64,000 nt of DNA from Azotobacter bryophylli (GTDB lineage: Bacteria > Pseudomonadota > Gammaproteobacteria > Pseudomonadales > Pseudomonadaceae): positions 80,711 through 144,710 of the forward strand of contig NZ_JBHRSJ010000036.1 in the NCBI RefSeq assembly GCF_042643485.1, in the 5' to 3' direction. This document shows, in pieces, positions 27,648 through 36,115 of this stretch. The translations under genes and the position numbers were made by a program. Each line of letters starts with the position of its first letter. The stretch's first letter is position 1. The notes under the pieces are model-generated. The model did not search any database, was not told where the DNA came from, and saw only the letters and a program-made list of their open reading frames with translations.

Positions 27648-28275
27648 CAGTTCAGTCCAGCGCAACGACTATACAATGCAGCAAGCCAATCGGCGAGGCT
27701 AGCAGCATGCCGGTCAGATCTGCCTAAAACGCCTCTTTGCAATAAAAATCACAAAAAGCACAAATCAATAGGGCCATCATCCAGCCCCTATAGTTTACCT
27801 TAATATGACACCGCGATAAAGCCTCTCCAACCAAGCGAGCGCAAACGTATTGCCTTACCCCCAGATAGCTGCTATGTAGGGACGTGAAAATCCAGATACG
27901 GACAGCCGCCTCCCGCACCGCACCCTTAGCCCCCACCCAACACAGACAAAAAAACCTAGGGTACGGACTATACAGAAAATTCAATGCAGAAGCTCTCAGC
28001 ACGCGAACAACCCACCGAGCGCACCTAACAAAGCACAGTTCAATACAACGAAGCACCACCCCCAAGCAATACGAGACCAGTAGAATCCAAAAACCCCGGG
28101 GCGCCGATATCTTTTCATACAGAGCGCAACGACCAAGCGCATTCGAATGGCAGCAGAGTAACCATGACAGAAGGAGTGACACTACCGCATAATAGCGTCA
28201 AGCCAGTCCAATTCTCGCTATACAACCATCCCCACCATCCGGCTGGATGTTTTCCAATTTGCCACAGAAGATAAC
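27648..28275. promoter_or_regulatory. Divergent intergenic region between the acyl-AMP ligase and bCerS-like genes
   Basis: About 630 bases between divergent ceramide genes. Open frames exist on both strands (for example 27724-28182 minus, cysteine-rich, and 27884-28192 plus) but neither has a ribosome site, a recognisable motif or normal composition. The region most likely holds the promoters for both transcripts and degenerate sequence. Confidence 0.4.
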
Positions 28276-29448
28276 GTGCTGAGGGTTTCGCGCGTGGACC
28301 AGATCCGTCCCAGAGGCAATCAATTGATCGTCATCAAGCCCGTACTGAGTAAGTCTGACCTAGATCTCTTTATTCGACTGCCAGGCCTGCTCTATCGAAA
28401 CGATCCCCATTGGATAGAGCCTCTTCATTTCGAACGCCGTCAACATCTTTCCCCAAAGAACCCTGTTTTCGGTCACCTGAAATGGCAAGCCTGGATCGCA
28501 TGGGCAGGCGACAAACCTGTAGGCCGCATCACCGCCCAGGTCGACACCCTGCATCGCCAATTACATGGCAATGATACAGGCCACTTTGGCATGCTAGAGG
28601 CCATAGACGACCCCGCCGTCTTTGAAAGCCTCATGTCTACAGCGGAAAGCTGGCTCCAACAGGAGGGCGCACACCGAATAACCGGCCCCTTCAACCTAAC
28701 CATTAACGAAGAAAGCGGTCTACTGATCGAAGGATTTGATGAGCCCCCATGCGCACTTATGGGACACAGCAAGCCATATTATGGAACCAGGATAGAAGGC
28801 CTTGGCTACCAACCAGCTGTGGATCTATTGGCCTACTGGATGCGGACGGACGAACTAAATTTCCCCCCTCCCATTCGCCGCATGATGGATCGAGTACGCG
28901 ATCGCGTAACCATCAGAGCGCTTAATCGCAAAAACTTCCAAGCTGAAATCAAGATTTTACGCGACATTTTCAATGATGCCTGGGCCAATAACTGGGGATA
29001 CATCCCCTTCACCGAGGCCGAATTTGAAGAACTAGGAAAAAACCTAAAACTACTTGTACCAGGCGATTTATTATATATAGCCGAGGTCGATGGGGAACCG
29101 AGCGCCTTTATTGTGGCGCTACCCAACATCAACGAAGCGATTGCCCCCTTGAAAGGACGCCTCCTGCCGTTCGGCTGGCTACGCTTACTATGGAAAATGA
29201 AGGTACAAGGTGTTAGCACTGCCCGAGTACCATTAATGGGCGTCCGCCAGATGCACCAACACAGCCGCCTCGGCCCCACCCTGGCACTTCTTTTGATCGA
29301 GGCCCTATATACCCCATTTGTCAAACATGGAATTCAATCACTTGAAATGTCTTGGATTTTAGAAAGCAACACCGGCATGCGCAATATTCTTGAACACATC
29401 GGTGCTTACATCTACAAACGTTATCGTGTCTATGAAAAGCGAATTTGA
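28276..29448 (+). CDS. bcerS: GNAT-like acyltransferase, bacterial ceramide synthase (bCerS) candidate
   Basis: A soluble protein of 390 residues. The N-terminal LPGLLYRNDPHWIEPLHFERR, the GNAT-like GRITAQVD, the central PFNLTINEESGLLIEGFDEPP and C-terminal LEMSWILESNTGMRNILEHIGA match a family often mislabelled as N-acetyltransferase or dATP pyrophosphohydrolase. Caulobacter bCerS, which acylates the sphingoid base, belongs to this type. Start is a GTG at 28276; a TTG at 28324 is an alternative. It is divergent from the spt operon and overlaps the next gene by 17 bases. Confidence 0.78.
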   Translation: MLRVSRVDQIRPRGNQLIVIKPVLSKSDLDLFIRLPGLLYRNDPHWIEPLHFERRQHLSPKNPVFGHLKWQAWIAWAGDKPVGRITAQVDTLHRQLHGNDTGHFGMLEAIDDPAVFESLMSTAESWLQQEGAHRITGPFNLTINEESGLLIEGFDEPPCALMGHSKPYYGTRIEGLGYQPAVDLLAYWMRTDELNFPPPIRRMMDRVRDRVTIRALNRKNFQAEIKILRDIFNDAWANNWGYIPFTEAEFEELGKNLKLLVPGDLLYIAEVDGEPSAFIVALPNINEAIAPLKGRLLPFGWLRLLWKMKVQGVSTARVPLMGVRQMHQHSRLGPTLALLLIEALYTPFVKHGIQSLEMSWILESNTGMRNILEHIGAYIYKRYRVYEKRI

Positions 29449-30262
29449 TGAAAAGAAATATGCCGCCTTAGTACTGGCGGCAGATAGGCATTCCGGAGAC
29501 GTGGTGGCTGCCGCGACCGGGGCAGAGTGTAAAGCATTGGCACCAGTTGGCGGCGTACCAATGGTCCATAGGGTTATAAAAACCTTGCAAATGAGCAGCC
29601 TTGTGAATCGCATTACCTTAGTCGGCCCCTCCCGCGCGCTACTTCGCAAAGATGCTGAAATCGAAAATCTCCTAGCAACAAATCAGCTAGGCTGGTTGGA
29701 AAATGCCGCCTCCCCAAGTACAAGCGCCGCGCGTGCGTTAGAAAAGGAAGATCCACACCAACCAGTTCTCATCACAACAGCGGATCACGCACTTCTCAGG
29801 CCAGCAATCGTCGACTACTTTCTCGAGCAAGCCAATGCCAGCGGATGCGACTTCGTTGTAGGCCTAGCCCGACTGGAAACCGTTCAAGCACGCTTCCCCG
29901 ATACCAAAAGAACCGCTACGAAACTCCGAGGCGGGCCTTACTGCGGATGTAATCTGTTTGCTTTCGCAAGTGAGCGAAGCCGAAACCTTGCGGTTTTTTG
30001 GCGCAAAATAGAACAGGAACGCAAGCACCCACGACGCGTAATTGCTGGAGCACTCGGTGTAAGTGCCGCTTTACGCTATCTACTTGGGAGTTTGACACTA
30101 GAGCAAGCGCTGGTACGACTATCCCGCAAGCTCGATGTTAAAATTGGAGCGGTTATCCTGCCATTTGCTGAAGCTGCCGTTGATGTGGATTCAACAGCCG
30201 ATCTTTTTTTAGTTGAGAAAGTCTTGGCCGAGGAATCCGCGCAACCTTCAACCCAACACTAA
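29432..30262 (+). CDS. MobA-like nucleotidyltransferase of the ceramide locus
   Basis: A protein of 276 residues with an NTP-transferase fold. AALVLAADRHSGD replaces the usual glycine-rich LAAGxGxRM loop, CKALAPVGGVPMV supplies the lysine, and TTADHALL the metal-binding Asp. ATG at 29432 is preferred because it overlaps the bCerS-like stop and gives the normal fold start; an in-frame upstream ATG lies deep inside that gene. It may make a CDP- or UDP-activated head group, or be an inactive relative. The reaction cannot be named from sequence. Confidence 0.7.
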   Translation: MKSEFDEKKYAALVLAADRHSGDVVAAATGAECKALAPVGGVPMVHRVIKTLQMSSLVNRITLVGPSRALLRKDAEIENLLATNQLGWLENAASPSTSAARALEKEDPHQPVLITTADHALLRPAIVDYFLEQANASGCDFVVGLARLETVQARFPDTKRTATKLRGGPYCGCNLFAFASERSRNLAVFWRKIEQERKHPRRVIAGALGVSAALRYLLGSLTLEQALVRLSRKLDVKIGAVILPFAEAAVDVDSTADLFLVEKVLAEESAQPSTQH

Positions 30263-30649
30263 TTACCCTTGTGCTCGCCGCCCCGAGCGTTCTAAATAAT
30301 CTTGGCCGGCGAGCGGAGCCCCCAACTCGCCAGATCGATCAGACCAAGCCCTCACTGCGGCGGGTTGTAGCAATATAGAGAATACTTGCAGGTTGCAGAG
30401 AAAGACTTGCTTGACAAGAGCAAGCAGCCTCATGCGCAACCTGCCTCAGCCCCGCCAGGAATCACTCACGATAGTTCTGCTTGCGCTTGCCGACTTACTC
30501 GGCACCAGAGAAGCCCCCAACTAATACATCAAGGCTCAAGCAGAACATAAACTATTTAAGCAGATAGCTAGGATTTATTCAGAGCCTAGATCATCGGATC
30601 ATTAGCAAAATAATCCGATGAAGAAGGCGATCAGGCGAGCTTGCCACCC
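30263..30649. other. Intergenic region between convergent nucleotidyltransferase genes
   Basis: About 390 bases with no credible gene. An imperfect inverted repeat near 30592-30620 (TCATCGGA... / TCCGATGA) lies just beyond the minus-strand gene stop and may serve as a terminator. Nothing else is recognised. Confidence 0.35.
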
Positions 30650-31426
30650 TTAGTTGCCAGCCTCTTTTACCCCTTTCCAGAGGCGAGCCTTAACCTGGAC
30701 TGACTCCAAGTCGCCCGGAAAGTCTAGTTCCCCCCAACTTAGTCCTTCGATGGACTGAACAAAAACCTGGCCCGAGGCCTGAGCCAACTGATCAATGATG
30801 CTCAGGTACCAACGCTTAAGCGCTTCCGGCTTGCGCATATTTTCCTCGAGCGCTTTTCGGAACATCGCCGCCCCCTCCGGGCGGAAATACATCATGCCTA
30901 TTGACTCACCATCGACAGTATCGAGAGGCAATGTTTTTCCAACCCGTGTCAGCCTATCTCCATCCAGGCAGACTTTCATATCATCACTGTCATAGCTAGA
31001 TTTTTTATCGATCGCAAGCGTGATAGGCCTGGCAGGAGCCTCCAACAAACGCTGCAAAACCGGCAAATCAAAGAGGGTGTCGCCATTCAAGAGAATAAAA
31101 TCATCCTGCATGGCCTGGCGAGCCATCCAACAACTTGCAAGATTGTCTGCCACCTCGAAGAAAGGGTTGAATAATGTAAAGATGAAGCCCTCGCCATATC
31201 GGTCGTTCAGCACACGCTCAACTTGATCAGCCCCATAGCCAACTACCACCGTAATATGCCGCACGCCAACAGCGAGCAACCCATCGACCTGCCATTCAAT
31301 GACGGTACGCCCTGCGACTTCAATCAAACACTTAGGCCTACTCTCAGTGAAAGGAAGAAGGCGACGTCCTTGGCCAGCACTTAAAATTATTGCCCTGCGG
31401 GGCTCACTCCGCTCGAATTGATTCAT
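30650..31426 (-). CDS. Sugar-phosphate/choline-phosphate-type nucleotidyltransferase
   Basis: A cytoplasmic NTP transferase of 258 residues. The signature AIILSAGQGRRLLPFTESRPK is intact, followed by VVVGYGADQVERVL, the metal Asp in LLNGDTLFD and the distal WGELDFPGDLE. It resembles phosphocholine and inositol-phosphate cytidylyltransferases. ATG at 31426 follows CAGGAGACGGC; an upstream start at 31453 is less likely. The nearby CDP-alcohol phosphotransferase would need a CDP-activated or free alcohol partner, so this enzyme may supply CDP-activated head group. It is transcribed away from the LptF-like gene. Confidence 0.8.
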   Translation of the reverse strand: MNQFERSEPRRAIILSAGQGRRLLPFTESRPKCLIEVAGRTVIEWQVDGLLAVGVRHITVVVGYGADQVERVLNDRYGEGFIFTLFNPFFEVADNLASCWMARQAMQDDFILLNGDTLFDLPVLQRLLEAPARPITLAIDKKSSYDSDDMKVCLDGDRLTRVGKTLPLDTVDGESIGMMYFRPEGAAMFRKALEENMRKPEALKRWYLSIIDQLAQASGQVFVQSIEGLSWGELDFPGDLESVQVKARLWKGVKEAGN

Positions 31427-31453
31427 GCCGTCTCCTGCATTGAAAAAACTCAA

Positions 31454-31724
31454 CCACCATTAAGCAGCTGATCAAGATGGGCTACCCAGATAGCTCGCCA
31501 CAATACTGACATACTGGTACGATGATTCGCCACTCGTGCCAGCAAGCTGGCTCAGCACACTACCTAGCTGATAGGATGGTTGGCCGCCCATACTGACATA
31601 CTGCTATGCTGTGACGCCAGCCGAACCCACATGCAGGCAGGTACTCATGCTGGCGAATTGGCATTTCGCACATTAGACGGGCACAGTTAGCGCGCGCTTG
31701 GCCCCCCAAAAGGCTCATGAGTTC
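31454..31724. promoter_or_regulatory. Divergent control region with a 14-bp direct repeat
   Basis: Between divergent genes lie two exact copies of ATACTGACATACTG (31503-31516 and 31590-31603, 87 bases apart). Each copy is itself a tandem ATACTG repeat separated by AC. An inverted repeat CCAGC-AA-GCTGG sits between them (about 31539-31550). The arrangement suggests regulator binding sites controlling the LptF-like operon and the divergent nucleotidyltransferase. Confidence 0.5.
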
Positions 31725-32798
31725 ATGCTTCTGATTGAGCGTTACATCATCTCTGAAACACGCCGACCACTGATGGTCATGGTGGGAATTCTCACCTTCA
31801 TCTTTGCTAGCTATTCATCCGAGCGCTATCTCGCAGAAGCCGCGAATGGAACTTTGGCACTAGATGTCGTCATGGATATTGTATTCTACAAGGTTTTGAT
31901 TGCACTTGAGGTCTTAATTCCCGTTGCACTCTATGTAACAGTAGTTTTAAGCCTAGGCAGGCTATATCACGATACAGAAATGACTGCCATGTCTGCATCA
32001 GGGATAAGCCCAGCGCGCATCTATCAAGCGATCACCCTGCTGGCGATTCCTATTGCGATTGCCGTAGCATTGCTATCCATGTACGGCAGGCCATGGGCTT
32101 ATGCCAATGCATATGATCTCGAACAACAATCTAAAACCGACCTCGATGTTAAGCATTTGCTACCAGAACGGTTTAACGTCAACGAAGAAAACGGTCGCAT
32201 GATCCTAGCGGATCAAATTGATCGCAATACGGGACGACTTCAAGACATCCTGATTTTTGACGCAGGACAGCAAAGTACGCACCTTTTCCGAGCCCAGGAA
32301 GCATGGATTGCAGACCCTAATCCGAGCAACCCGGTTCTGGAGCTTAAGAAAGGCAATACTTATTCGCTCGAGCACATCGGCACTCGAGATCAGCAGATGT
32401 CCTTCGACAAAATGACGCTGCGCCTCACCCCCATCGAGCCTACAGCAGATTTTCGGCGGAAGGCAGCCTCGTCTAACAACCTAAAAAGCTCAAGGGAACT
32501 TGCAGACAAAGCCGAACTACAATGGCGCCAGTCCCGCGGACTTAGTACGCTGTTATTGGCTTTGCTTGCTGTGCCACTTAGCCGGACTGCACCCCGGCGT
32601 GGGCGATTTTCCACTCTACTACCCGTTGCGGTGGTATTCGCATTAGTTTTCTATGCGGGCGATATTTGTAAGAATCTCGTAGCCAAAGGCAATTTGCCTC
32701 TGTCACCCGGGCTATGGTCAATCCCACTTCTGATGGGGATCGCGCTGACTCTATTCATAGCGCGCGATGTGCTCAATGCCCGGATCCGGTTCAGATGA
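31725..32798 (+). CDS. LptF-like permease (YjgP/YjgQ family), extra copy
   Basis: An inner-membrane protein of 357 residues with the LptF/LptG layout: hydrophobic segments at the N-terminus (MLLIERYIISETRRPLMVMV), a periplasmic beta-jellyroll-like domain (about 120-260), and three C-terminal segments beginning LSTLLLALLAVPLSRTAPRRGRF. Lipopolysaccharide export uses LptF/G, usually next to pepA; this copy sits in the ceramide locus, so it probably moves the locus's own lipid. Start at 31725 is chosen over an upstream TTG. It overlaps the next gene by four bases. Confidence 0.85.
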   Translation: MLLIERYIISETRRPLMVMVGILTFIFASYSSERYLAEAANGTLALDVVMDIVFYKVLIALEVLIPVALYVTVVLSLGRLYHDTEMTAMSASGISPARIYQAITLLAIPIAIAVALLSMYGRPWAYANAYDLEQQSKTDLDVKHLLPERFNVNEENGRMILADQIDRNTGRLQDILIFDAGQQSTHLFRAQEAWIADPNPSNPVLELKKGNTYSLEHIGTRDQQMSFDKMTLRLTPIEPTADFRRKAASSNNLKSSRELADKAELQWRQSRGLSTLLLALLAVPLSRTAPRRGRFSTLLPVAVVFALVFYAGDICKNLVAKGNLPLSPGLWSIPLLMGIALTLFIARDVLNARIRFR

Positions 32799-33877
32799 AA
32801 ATTATCGACAAGTATCTTTTTGTAAATATTTTTCTTGGCTTCGCAGCAGCAGCTGCATTGCTGCTCCCCTTGTTCAGTACTTTGGATCTGGTCAGCGAAC
32901 TGGATGATGTCAGCGAAGGGGGCTATCGGCTGATACAGGCAGTCGAGGTCGTAATCATGACCCTGCCCCGACGAGCAGTGGAGTTGGGGCCCTTCATCGC
33001 ACTACTAGGTGGTATCGCAGCACTCGGCCAGCTTGCCTTGAGCCAAGAGCTGACAACACTCCGAGCAGCGGGGATTTCCGCCACGCGTATAGGGCTTACG
33101 ACTTTGGCCGCAGGAGCAGTCTTGGCACTGATGCTCGGTGCAGCTGATGAATTCATAGCTTCACCTCTTCAACAAAAAGCTCTGCAGCTTCGCACCCAAG
33201 CCATCGCCTCTGCAGACAAGGGTTCCGGCAAGGAAGGTAGCGTATGGGCTCGAAAAGACAAACAAGTAGTGAGAATTGGAAACTTGCGCCTTGGGCGCAT
33301 TCCAACCCACATAGAAATATTCAACTTTGATGAATCCGACCGGCTAGAGGAATATATTTTTGCGGATTATGCGGACATCCAACCGGATGGAATATGGCGA
33401 CTCAATAATGTCCAGCTGAAACGCTGGAGCGACGGAAAGGAGAGTATCCAACAACTTGACCAGATGCCGTGGCAGTCCGTTCTTCGTGATACCCGGCTGA
33501 AAGAGGTCACCCTCCCTGCTGAGAGTCTTTCGGCCAGCCAACTTCATCGCTACGTGCAATTCCTGAAGAACACCGGGCAGCCTGCTGCGCAATATGAAGT
33601 TGCCTTATGGCAAAAATTGGGTCTTCCACTTCTGACCTTGGCAATGATTCTCTTTTCGGTCCCATTCACCTTTGCACAGGTGCGCTCAACAGGATTAGGG
33701 GGCAAACTTGCGCTCGGCGCAATCGTGGGGCTATTGATTTATGTGTCAAACCAGATCGTGGTAAATCTTGGCTTGCTACTCAAATTTAATGCCCTCGCTG
33801 TTGCCATCTTGCCTGCACTCATTCTGCTTGCAGCGGCTGTAGCCATAGTGCACCGATTTGACCGCGGGCATTCCTAA
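32795..33877 (+). CDS. LptG-like permease (YjgP/YjgQ family), extra copy
   Basis: The partner of the preceding LptF-like protein, 360 residues, with N-terminal KIIDKYLFVNIFLGF, a motif FIALLGGIAALGQLALSQEL on the cytoplasmic coupling loop, a periplasmic domain with WARKDKQVVRIGNLRL, and C-terminal segments beginning LWQKLGLPLLTLAMILFSVPF. It starts within the LptF-like stop (ATGA). No LptB-like soluble ATPase or LptC/LptA homologue is encoded nearby, so the pair would have to use the cell's LptB or another ATPase. Confidence 0.85.
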   Translation: MKIIDKYLFVNIFLGFAAAAALLLPLFSTLDLVSELDDVSEGGYRLIQAVEVVIMTLPRRAVELGPFIALLGGIAALGQLALSQELTTLRAAGISATRIGLTTLAAGAVLALMLGAADEFIASPLQQKALQLRTQAIASADKGSGKEGSVWARKDKQVVRIGNLRLGRIPTHIEIFNFDESDRLEEYIFADYADIQPDGIWRLNNVQLKRWSDGKESIQQLDQMPWQSVLRDTRLKEVTLPAESLSASQLHRYVQFLKNTGQPAAQYEVALWQKLGLPLLTLAMILFSVPFTFAQVRSTGLGGKLALGAIVGLLIYVSNQIVVNLGLLLKFNALAVAILPALILLAAAVAIVHRFDRGHS

Positions 33878-33957
33878 TGTCTTTAAGAGAAAAATGCAGT
33901 CATACTCGCCAGCTAATGCTTATAACTATTGCGCCCTATAGACCGAAGTATTAAACC

Positions 33958-35142
33958 ATGACAATACGTGTTCACCTTGTAGGCAACTGTAATGTTCGTT
34001 TGTGGGGACTCACCTCCAGGGAACGGCTGCAACGAACTCTCAAGAAGTTCCCTAAGGCCCTATTGTCCGCAGAAAACGAATCCCTCCCCCAGAATGGGAG
34101 TGTCCTGCTCTTACGCGAAGACTATCTGTATGACGATCGGGTCCTGAAAGGGCTTCTGGACACCGAGGATGTTGCTTTGGAAGATCCCCGCGATGGAACA
34201 ATCGTCGCAGCACATCTGCCTGCCCAGAAACTGACTGATATACCCCAGCTTGCAGGTCCCGCCATCGAAAGTCTGCGCACGGTTCGCCCCGACACGATCG
34301 CATCAGGCATGCAAGAACAGCTACGCAAGTTCGATCAGCCATGGGTGGCCCGTATCACCGATAGCAATCGTAAACGTCTGGAAAAATCGCTGTTCAATGG
34401 TGCCTATAAAGGCGTCACGGACTTCATTACGAGAGGCGTTTGGCCTGTTCCCGCGCGCTGGGCTACTGCACTATGCATACGCCTCGGGCTGAGCCCGAAC
34501 CATGTCACCGGGGCGAGCTACGTGCTGGCATTCCTCGCTGGCTGCCTGTTTTGGCAGGGGTACTATGGGCTGGGCTTGCTCGCGGGCTGGATCATGACAT
34601 TTCTGGATACGGTGGATGGCAAGCTGGCACGTGTCACGGTCACCTCGACCCGCTTCGGTAATATCTTCGACCACGCCCTGGATCTCGTTCATCCCCCGCT
34701 CTGGTATATAGCTTGGGGCATGGGAATGGCTGCGACTTGGAACTGGAGCATTCCTCTATCAGCTGTGTTCTGGATCATTCTTATCGGTTACGTAGGTGGG
34801 CGCCTATGTGAAGGTGCTTTCCAGTTTGCCGCCCCCTTCTCTCTGTTCATCTGGCAACCTTTCGACTCACTGAATCGCCTGATAACCGCGCGTCGCAATC
34901 CGAACCTGTTGATCATGACTCTTGCCTGGCAAGCGAATGCCAGTGATGTCGGCTTACTCTTGGTGATGGCATGGACTGTCATTTCGACACTGGTACTCGC
35001 GGTTCGAGTGATCCAAGGCATCACTCTCCGTAGCCACGGAGAGAAACTTCAGCCATGGTTGAGCCAAATCGACCTCCAGGCCGAGGGACGACGTCCTGTT
35101 GTTCGCCTCTTCGCTCCACGTTCCGGACTGAGCGATGCTTGA
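33958..35142 (+). CDS. CDP-alcohol phosphatidyltransferase family protein with extra N-terminal domain
   Basis: A membrane enzyme of 394 residues. The complete CDP-alcohol phosphotransferase motif DG-x2-AR-x8-G-x3-D-x3-D is at about residues 219-240 with a preceding Asp three residues upstream, within a region of several membrane segments. The first 140 residues are soluble and weakly recall a degenerate nucleotidyltransferase (VLLLREDYLYDDRVLKGLL), as in fused inositol-phosphate cytidylyltransferase/phosphotransferase proteins. It would join a CDP-activated partner to an alcohol and probably attaches the ceramide head group. It overlaps the kinase gene by eight bases. Confidence 0.83.
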   Translation: MTIRVHLVGNCNVRLWGLTSRERLQRTLKKFPKALLSAENESLPQNGSVLLLREDYLYDDRVLKGLLDTEDVALEDPRDGTIVAAHLPAQKLTDIPQLAGPAIESLRTVRPDTIASGMQEQLRKFDQPWVARITDSNRKRLEKSLFNGAYKGVTDFITRGVWPVPARWATALCIRLGLSPNHVTGASYVLAFLAGCLFWQGYYGLGLLAGWIMTFLDTVDGKLARVTVTSTRFGNIFDHALDLVHPPLWYIAWGMGMAATWNWSIPLSAVFWIILIGYVGGRLCEGAFQFAAPFSLFIWQPFDSLNRLITARRNPNLLIMTLAWQANASDVGLLLVMAWTVISTLVLAVRVIQGITLRSHGEKLQPWLSQIDLQAEGRRPVVRLFAPRSGLSDA

Positions 35143-36106
35143 CACAGCAAAATGGACGCCCTCTCGTGTGGGAATCTTGTTAAATCCACACAGCGGGCGT
35201 AACAAACAGCATCTCTCTACCCTACGGATGCTCTCAACCTCGATACCTGGTGCACTGTTGCAGGAAGTATCCACTCCCCAAGAGATGGAAGATGCACTGC
35301 GCCGTTGGCAGCTAACCCCCCTGGATCTCTTAGTGATCATGGGGGGGGATGGGACCCTCCAGGCAACGCTGACAACGCTCCTACTGGATCAGGCCAGCAG
35401 CCTTCCAAGGTTGGTGGTCGTGCCCGGTGGTACAACCAACATGAGCGCTGCCGATATTGGCGCACGCCTGAAGCCCGTTCCCGCACTACAGGCCCTCAAC
35501 GCATGGTTGCATGGTAGCGGAAAGGCCCCCAAAACCATGCAACGTGCGGTCTTGAGAGTAGATGCCGGGACGAGCCCCGGCCCACAATTCGGGATGTTTT
35601 TTGGAGTTGGCGCCGTGGTTAGCGGTGTGCGCTATTTCCATCAGCAGATCCGCCCAACTGGTGTGCGTGGGTCCTTGGGGCCGGCATTGGCCCTCGGACG
35701 GCTGCTGTTCTCACTGCTTCGCAACAAGCCACACCCTCTTTTACCGGCCATGCCGGCCCATATCAGCGCTGAACATGCGAAGTGGCAATATGACTGGCTG
35801 TTGGTATTGGCCTCAACGCTTGACCGCCTACTCGTTGGCTCTCGCCCCTACTGGGGATCAGAGAAAGGTCCGGTTCACTTCACGGCCGTCATCAATCGTC
35901 CTCAGCGCCTCTTCAGGGTCTTGCCATCCCTATTGGCTGGACGGGGTGCATCAGTGGCTCGAGAGCAAGATGGATACATCAGCCACAATCTCAACTCACT
36001 GACACTGACCGATGTAACCGATTTCATACTCGATGGGGAGCTTTTCAAAGCGCATGAACCTATACGAGTCTCCGCTACTGAACCTCTCAGCTTCCTGACA
36101 TTCTGA
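35135..36106 (+). CDS. Diacylglycerol kinase-like lipid kinase, ceramide kinase candidate
   Basis: A kinase of 323 residues with the DAGK catalytic domain: ILLNPHSGRN near the N-terminus, the nucleotide-binding IMGGDGTLQ at about residue 70 and VVPGGTTNMSA, followed by the beta-sandwich domain ending DFILDGELF. Bacterial ceramide kinase CpgB of Caulobacter is a DAGK-domain protein, and position here between a CDP-alcohol phosphotransferase and a Tam41-like gene fits ceramide-1-phosphate formation. Diacylglycerol or sphingoid base remain possible substrates. Confidence 0.83.
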   Translation: MLDTAKWTPSRVGILLNPHSGRNKQHLSTLRMLSTSIPGALLQEVSTPQEMEDALRRWQLTPLDLLVIMGGDGTLQATLTTLLLDQASSLPRLVVVPGGTTNMSAADIGARLKPVPALQALNAWLHGSGKAPKTMQRAVLRVDAGTSPGPQFGMFFGVGAVVSGVRYFHQQIRPTGVRGSLGPALALGRLLFSLLRNKPHPLLPAMPAHISAEHAKWQYDWLLVLASTLDRLLVGSRPYWGSEKGPVHFTAVINRPQRLFRVLPSLLAGRGASVAREQDGYISHNLNSLTLTDVTDFILDGELFKAHEPIRVSATEPLSFLTF

Positions 36107-36115
36107 GCCAAGCCG

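Noticed and set aside
27724..28182. Minus-strand frame of 152 codons in the divergent ceramide intergenic region
   Set aside because: Cysteine-rich, no ribosome site, no recognisable domain and it would occupy the promoter region of the acyl-AMP ligase gene.
34052..34342. Minus-strand frames inside the CDP-alcohol phosphotransferase N-terminal region
   Set aside because: Short antisense frames without start signals; the plus-strand gene is continuous and coupled to its neighbours.
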